From positions 1,178,001 to 1,242,000 of the forward strand of contig NZ_CP035037.1 of the NCBI RefSeq assembly GCF_004028235.1: a stretch of 64,000 nt of DNA, read 5' to 3'. The notes under the pieces were generated by a model that did not search any database, had not been told where the DNA came from, and saw nothing but the letters and a program-made list of their open reading frames with translations. Of this stretch, positions 60,260 to 64,000 are shown one piece after another. Source of the DNA: Leucobacter muris (lineage in GTDB: Bacteria > Actinomycetota > Actinomycetes > Actinomycetales > Microbacteriaceae). Numbering within the stretch: position 1 is the stretch's first letter; each line of letters starts with the position of its first letter. The translations under genes were made by a program, and so were the position numbers.

Positions 60260-60945
60260 GATGCGGTCGCTTCTGCTCTCAAGTCGTTCGCGAGCTTCGG
60301 CATGAGGCTGACCACCTCCGCGATGTCGACCGGGCTGACTCCCTCCTGACCTTCGGTCAGCGTCTGCGTGGAGAGAATGCGCACGATCCCGACGCCGAGC
60401 GCGGCGACCTGCTCTCCGCTGAGACTGACCGAAGTGGAGCTGTCGCCGCTCATGACCGTCGCGAGGAACCGGCTGTCGCAGCCGGTGTACTCCACGAAGA
60501 TTTGCTCATCGCAGTCACCGACCTTCGCGAGATGGGCGTGCAGCTCAGCGCGCCGCTTCTCAGCCTGCTGTCGAGCCCAGGTGAGGAACTCGCCGCGCGG
60601 CCCGTCGTGACGAGGGCGGTAGGTGAAGACGTAGCCGGGCACGTCTGGGAACTCGATGCGCTCGATGATCGGCGTACCGTCGTCGTAGGTGCGGGCCGCA
60701 CGGAACGCCTCGGCGTTCTCGTAGAGGGGCAGCCCGTCGCTCCCGTACCGCATGCCGGGGACATGCTTCGCGAGGGCCTCGATCGCCTGCTGCTGCAGAT
60801 CATCGAACGCCCACTCTTCGCCTTCGTTGAGCACGACGTCACGGCCCGAGATGGAGTCGGTGGCGAAGCCGAGCCGCTCCTTCGTGAGCCAGGCGAGATC
60901 CTTCAGGTCATCGAGCGGGGTCGAAATGCTGGCGGTGGTGTTCAT
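60238..60945 (-). CDS. Phage hypothetical protein
   Basis: This 235-residue protein begins MNTTASISTPLDDLKDLAW and has a mixed fold with a C-terminal region (SGEQVAALGVGIVRIL ... EVVSLMPKLANDLRAEA). ATG 60945 has GGGA upstream and overlaps the previous stop. No domain is recognised with confidence. Confidence 0.62.
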   Translation of the reverse strand: MNTTASISTPLDDLKDLAWLTKERLGFATDSISGRDVVLNEGEEWAFDDLQQQAIEALAKHVPGMRYGSDGLPLYENAEAFRAARTYDDGTPIIERIEFPDVPGYVFTYRPRHDGPRGEFLTWARQQAEKRRAELHAHLAKVGDCDEQIFVEYTGCDSRFLATVMSGDSSTSVSLSGEQVAALGVGIVRILSTQTLTEGQEGVSPVDIAEVVSLMPKLANDLRAEATASWSGPAE

Positions 60946-61211
60946 GGGGTGTTCCCTTCGAAATTGGTGGAGTGGGGTCGGCGGCTCTTGGTGAGCCATG
61001 CGATGACGTCGGACTTGAGGTAGTAGACGCGGCGGGTCTGCTCGTCGCGGGTATAGGTCGGCCCGATCTTCCGATAGCGCCAGTCCTGCAGGGTCCGCGG
61101 TTCCACGTCGGGCAGCTGGTCGGAGAGCATCTCGGGCGTCATGATCGGTGGCATCGAGGCGAAGTCATCGACCCCAAGCGCCACGGCTACGGTCGAGAGC
61201 GGGGTGGGCAT
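60942..61211 (-). CDS. Excisionase/MerR-like winged HTH protein
   Basis: This 89-residue protein has the HTH_17 pattern: MLSDQLPDVEPRTLQDWRYR, a Pro turn (KIGPTYT) and VYYLKSDVIAWL, typical of excisionases and small phage regulators. ATG 61211 has GGGAGGAG upstream. No integrase is visible to pair it with, so excisionase function is only possible. Confidence 0.72.
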   Translation of the reverse strand: MPTPLSTVAVALGVDDFASMPPIMTPEMLSDQLPDVEPRTLQDWRYRKIGPTYTRDEQTRRVYYLKSDVIAWLTKSRRPHSTNFEGNTP

Positions 61212-61213
61212 CG

Positions 61214-61555
61214 TCACTCCTCCCGCGGCACGGCCCGCCACACGTGGGCGCGACGACCCGAGCTCGTCTTGCGGAAGAGGTTCTCGATCGACTCGACATG
61301 CCCGAGGCTGACGAGCTCAGCGCGGGCGGAGCGCAGCCGCTGCGGCGAGAAGATCCCGAACGTGTAGCGGCCCTGCGCGTCGACCTCATGGAACGCGACC
61401 AACTCGTGATCAGCCATCGGGCCGAACACCCGGAGCGTCTGCAGCACGTAGTCGCGGGAGTGCACGACCTGCACCGAGCGGCCGGCGTCTACGCTCGTCG
61501 TCGGATCCGTCGAGCGAGAGCGGGGCATGTCCCCGTCGAGCGCCATGCTGCTCAT
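61214..61555 (-). CDS. Winged-helix phage protein
   Basis: This 113-residue protein has a C-terminal winged-helix-like domain: YVLQTLRVFGPMADHELV, LRSARAELVSLGHVES and VWRAVPREE. It starts with ATG 61555 overlapping the Rha-family stop. A DNA-binding role in the early region is likely. Confidence 0.68.
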   Translation of the reverse strand: MSSMALDGDMPRSRSTDPTTSVDAGRSVQVVHSRDYVLQTLRVFGPMADHELVAFHEVDAQGRYTFGIFSPQRLRSARAELVSLGHVESIENLFRKTSSGRRAHVWRAVPREE

Positions 61556-62412
61556 GCTGCCGCGTCCAGTGCGAGCATGGTCCCGTTCTCGCGGATCTCG
61601 AAGAGAGCTTGCGACACCTCGGGCAGCGGGACAATGCCGTGGCGCTCGCAGTACTGCACGAGCTCGAGCTCTGCGCGTCCGGGGCGAACGCGCGTGTCGT
61701 AGCGCTTCTTCCCATCGCCGGCGTAGTCCTTCTCCTTCTCGGTACGGATGAAGAACGAGAAGCCATCGGTGAGCACCTGCTGGTGATCGCGGGAACTCTT
61801 CGGCTTGCCGTGCTTGTCGGTGCCGCCCTGCCCGCGTCCGTCCTTGATGAGGCGCTGCGAGTAGAACAGATCCCAGATCCGTCGCTCCTGACGCGGACGG
61901 AAGTACTTGCTGATCCACTCGCGCACGACCAGCCCGTCCTGCTGCTCTACGGCACTGAGCAGCTTCTGTGCCAGGTCCGCCCGTGCGCCCTCTGCGATCG
62001 CCTGCCGTTCGGCCTCGATGCGGGCCAACTCGGACTCCTTGGCGAGTTCGATCAGCTCGAGCCGCGACAACTCCCGCGGCGCGCTCGTCGCAGCGAGCGC
62101 CTGGCGCATCGCGTAGAACTGCTTCACCAGCTCGACCTTGAACGCCTTCACGATGGTGGTGTTCTTCATGAAAGTCATCAGGAGCGTTGCCTGGTGCTCG
62201 TTCAGCACCGCGTAGCGGACGTCTCCTCCTCCGTGCTGGCCTGTCGATCTTGCCCGCATTTCAAATGCGACCAAGCCGAAGGCCTCGAAGTCAGCCTGAT
62301 GGGTGCGGATGAGTTGCAGAACGGCTCGGTGCTCGTTCTGGGTGCGTTCGGCGATGATCTCGGATGAGATCGTGAGTTCGCCGTCTCGCTGGTGTACGAT
62401 GTTGCTAGACAT
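61552..62412 (-). CDS. Rha-family regulator with KilA-C-like domain (antirepressor type)
   Basis: This 286-residue protein has the Rha N-terminal domain (ISSEIIAERTQNEHRAVLQL, LNEHQATLLMTFMKN, VKAFKVELVKQFYAMRQAL; about 12-105), a coiled linker and a C-terminal domain like phage antirepressors. Such proteins act in lytic regulation. GGAAGA lies upstream of ATG 62412. Confidence 0.83.
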   Translation of the reverse strand: MSSNIVHQRDGELTISSEIIAERTQNEHRAVLQLIRTHQADFEAFGLVAFEMRARSTGQHGGGDVRYAVLNEHQATLLMTFMKNTTIVKAFKVELVKQFYAMRQALAATSAPRELSRLELIELAKESELARIEAERQAIAEGARADLAQKLLSAVEQQDGLVVREWISKYFRPRQERRIWDLFYSQRLIKDGRGQGGTDKHGKPKSSRDHQQVLTDGFSFFIRTEKEKDYAGDGKKRYDTRVRPGRAELELVQYCERHGIVPLPEVSQALFEIRENGTMLALDAAA

Positions 62413-62435
62413 TGATCTTCCAATCAGTTGTTCTG

Positions 62436-62457
62436 GCCCGGTGTTCCCGCACCGGGC
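62436..62457. terminator. Hairpin before the Rha-family gene
   Basis: GCCCGGTG (62436-62443) pairs with CACCGGGC (62450-62457) around 6 bases, with ATTTTCTTTG after it on the + strand. It lies in the leader between the 28-residue gene and the Rha-family gene. In the direction of the genes it has no T-run. Confidence 0.6.
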
Positions 62458-62473
62458 ATTTTCTTTGTGGGGG

Positions 62474-62560
62474 TCATCGGCTGGGCTTCCGCAGCCTTAT
62501 GAGTCGGACCGTGCAGATGCCGCCGATCGCGATCAGCAGCCAGTCGAGGAAGCCGATCAT
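62474..62560 (-). CDS. Membrane micro-protein of 28 residues
   Basis: The frame encodes MIGFLDWLLIAIGGICTVRL then IRLRKPSR, one membrane helix with a basic tail. Its ATG overlaps the Cro-like stop (TGATG), implying translational coupling. Confidence 0.58.
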   Translation of the reverse strand: MIGFLDWLLIAIGGICTVRLIRLRKPSR

Positions 62561-62778
62561 CACGCTGCTGCCTTCGACTCTCGGAGGATCTCGGCAGCAA
62601 TGAACGCAGCGACCTTGCCGATGTAGATGGCAGAGGGCGAGTGCTCACCACGCTCGACCTTCGACAGATAGCTGATCGACGTTTCAGCACCCTCAGCGAC
62701 TTGCGCGAGAGTCATCCCCGCGGTGGTTCGGAGGCCGCGCAGGACCTCACCACCAGCAGTAGCGTTTTTCTGTTCCAT
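62560..62778 (-). CDS. Cro-like XRE regulator
   Basis: This 72-residue protein is almost entirely an XRE helix-turn-helix (LRGLRTTAGMTLAQVAEGAE ... ISYLSKVERGEHSPS). Start ATG 62778 is preferred; ATG 62847 in the same frame would add 23 residues over the operator region. It is the first gene of the leftward early operon, divergent from the repressor, so a Cro or early activator role is likely. Confidence 0.78.
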   Translation of the reverse strand: MEQKNATAGGEVLRGLRTTAGMTLAQVAEGAETSISYLSKVERGEHSPSAIYIGKVAAFIAAEILRESKAAA

Positions 62779-62914
62779 GACAAATATGGAACCACAAGAT
62801 TTGTCGCGAGGCAACGCGAAATGACAAAAATGTAATTCTAAAATCATGCGTTATGACAAATTGATGCCCAATAAACCTAAGCATCACTTGGCATGTTAGG
62901 ATCGTGACATGTCA
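62779..62914. promoter_or_regulatory. Lysogeny switch operator region
   Basis: This AT-rich divergent region holds TGACAAA at 62778-62784, 62822-62828 and 62854-62860, an inverted TTTGTC at 62800-62805, and the palindrome TGACATGTCA (62905-62914) across the repressor start codon. TAGGAT (62897-62902) is a -10 box 6 bases before the repressor ATG, suggesting a leaderless mRNA. These repeats are likely operators for the two XRE proteins. Confidence 0.6.
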
Positions 62915-63508
62915 AAAAAGAAATCTTCGCGCGTGGACAACGACAAGCGTGTCGAGACAGCGCGTCAGGTGAAAACCCTTCGTGTTGAGATGGGCATGAC
63001 TCAGCAGGAACTCGCGGATGCCGCTGGCGTCACCCGCCAGTCGGTTTCTAATCTGGAACTCGGCGTCACTACCCCGCAGCGAGGCACGGTCGAGAAGATC
63101 TTCGCTGTGCTCGGGATTAACCCGACGAGGCTGGGGCTTTCGGACGAGACCATGATGTGGATCGGCATGCTCGGTGGAATACTCGATGCGCTCCCAGAAG
63201 ACAGGCGTGCGAGGGCGGGCAAGGCCGCCGTCGATGCCGCGACAGCAGAGCTCGTCGATATGGCTAAGAGTGGTGAAGGCGTCGCTGCCCGGTTTGCTGC
63301 GACGGGTCCTGATGCTGATGAGCGTTCTCCGCGAGGAGATCTGATTGTCGGACGCTTCCGGCAGAATGCAGATCCCGGGGAAGAAGCACCCGCCGAGGAT
63401 GCCGAGAACGAGTGGAGCACAGCGGATGACGCTCCCGAGTTCGACCCGATGAAGATGGCTGCGAAGCGCGGTCGGAGGAAGGCAGACGACCTGCCGCACG
63501 CAGAGTGA
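62909..63508 (+). CDS. XRE-family phage repressor
   Basis: This 199-residue protein has an N-terminal XRE helix-turn-helix (VKTLRVEMGMTQQELADAAG, VTRQSVSNLELG; about 20-75), a helical middle and an acidic C-terminal part without a LexA-type peptidase motif. With the following ImmA-like gene it resembles repressor/antirepressor pairs such as ImmR-ImmA, where proteolysis by the partner lifts lysogeny. It has no clear ribosome site and probably a leaderless mRNA. Confidence 0.82.
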   Translation: MSKKKSSRVDNDKRVETARQVKTLRVEMGMTQQELADAAGVTRQSVSNLELGVTTPQRGTVEKIFAVLGINPTRLGLSDETMMWIGMLGGILDALPEDRRARAGKAAVDAATAELVDMAKSGEGVAARFAATGPDADERSPRGDLIVGRFRQNADPGEEAPAEDAENEWSTADDAPEFDPMKMAAKRGRRKADDLPHAE

Positions 63509-63518
63509 GGAGCGGTGG

Positions 63519-63929
63519 ATGAAGCGGAGAGTGACCCGCGCAGCAAAGAGGCTGGGCGTCACCCTGCAGGCGGCACACCTGCCGCCGGGGATCCTCGGGT
63601 TCTACGACAGGGAGAAAGCGATCGTCTACTTCGAGATCTCGCTATCACCGGATGAGCGGTGGTCCGTGGTCGGTCACGAACTCGGCCACGTCTACTACGG
63701 GCACGGGTGTGACAACCCGAAGCACGAGGACCAGGCCGACGCGTTCGCCGCATGGCTGCTGATCGACCCTGAGAGGTACGCGCTCGCCGAGAGCGTCTCG
63801 ACCGATGTCGAGTACCTCGCCGACGAGCTCGACGTCGCCGAGTGGGTCATCGTCGCGTTCAAGAAACACGTGCTGCAACGGCTCGGCCTTCGCACCTACG
63901 TGCGCTCGCCGCAGCACCTCGTTGCATAG
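63519..63929 (+). CDS. ImmA/IrrE-type metallopeptidase
   Basis: This 136-residue protein has the zinc peptidase motif VVGHELGHVYYGH (HExxH at about 53-57) and a third ligand candidate in HEDQADAFAAWLL, as in ImmA/IrrE proteins. It probably cleaves the repressor encoded just upstream on an inducing signal. It is the last gene in the window; the gene order suggests an integrase beyond the edge. Confidence 0.88.
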   Translation: MKRRVTRAAKRLGVTLQAAHLPPGILGFYDREKAIVYFEISLSPDERWSVVGHELGHVYYGHGCDNPKHEDQADAFAAWLLIDPERYALAESVSTDVEYLADELDVAEWVIVAFKKHVLQRLGLRTYVRSPQHLVA

Positions 63930-64000
63930 GGGTAGACCCTTCGCGAGCCCCTGGGGGCACCCCCTCCGACACCCCCTGTCCGGGAGGGTCTAAACAGGGG

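Larger units (their letters stand above)
23194..64000. mobile_element. Siphovirus-type prophage (right end outside window), carrying two IS elements
   Basis: A continuous phage gene order runs from about 23.2 kb to the window edge: late head, tail and lysis genes rightward, early genes leftward from a repressor switch at 62.8 kb, and an ImmA-like gene at the edge. The left junction is set by the end of the YflT-like gene at 23193; GGACACGA occurs twice in 23196-23216. No integrase or right attachment site is visible, so exact ends are unknown. A tail gene and an early gene are interrupted by insertion sequences, so the prophage is probably not productive. Confidence 0.9.

Noticed and set aside
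60193..61023. A 276-codon + strand frame in the early region
   Set aside because: Shadow of two coupled - strand genes; no ribosome site or domain.
63933..64000. Inverted repeats TAGACCCT/AGGGTCTA and CCCCTG/CAGGGG at the window edge
   Set aside because: Arms are short and the structure is cut by the edge, so it cannot be judged as a terminator or attachment site.

Overview
The window is high-GC actinobacterial DNA, probably a Microbacteriaceae-type chromosome. GTG starts and ATGA/GTGA gene overlaps are frequent, the succinylase branch of lysine/DAP synthesis is present (dapC, dapD, dapE), and several TAnnnT -10 boxes lie almost on the start codon. It divides into a chromosomal part (1 to about 23.2 kb) and a temperate siphovirus prophage (about 23.2 kb to beyond the right edge). 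No tRNA, rRNA or CRISPR array was seen.

Chromosome. An arginine cluster (3' end of argC, argJ, argB) is followed by a lone type IV prepilin peptidase. Next comes a sugar utilisation operon: a lipoprotein binding protein, two ABC permeases, beta-phosphoglucomutase and a GH65 disaccharide phosphorylase. This would import an alpha-glucoside, split it with phosphate and convert the beta-glucose-1-phosphate to glucose-6-phosphate. Two one-base G-run indels mark this operon: one breaks the first permease and one appears to fuse the second permease to the phosphoglucomutase. Then follow ferredoxin and dapC, citrate synthase, divergent dapD/dapE, a DUF3117 protein, an O-methyltransferase, tatB, a PAS/GGDEF/EAL protein, an Mrp ATPase, a DUF1003 membrane protein, an MgtE-N/CBS protein and a YflT-like stress protein.

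Prophage. Rightward late genes (23.9-48.5 kb) run from small membrane and zinc-ribbon proteins through HNH endonuclease, terminase, portal, MuF, scaffold, capsid, head-tail connectors, tail tube, the frameshifted gpG/gpGT chaperones, tape measure with an M23 peptidase, tail proteins, CHAP endolysin and holin. A DUF4429-like gene lies backwards inside the tail module. An AT-richer cargo segment (48.6-50.9 kb) carries a HigB/HigA/SecB-like three-gene module, read here as a toxin-antitoxin-chaperone system. Leftward early genes (62.8 down to 50.9 kb) encode a Cro-like regulator, a Rha-type regulator, many small HTH and zinc proteins, a replication organiser, a DnaB/RecA-like ATPase and an SRAP protein. 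The lysogeny switch at 62.8-62.9 kb faces a rightward XRE repressor and an ImmA-like protease. The integrase is not visible and is probably beyond the right edge.

The prophage is probably defective. An IS256-family element (43,816-45,200, 8-bp duplication) splits a tail gene and an IS3-family element (58,277-59,585, 3-bp duplication) splits an early gene. Both interruptions can be reversed on paper to give intact reading frames, so both look recent.
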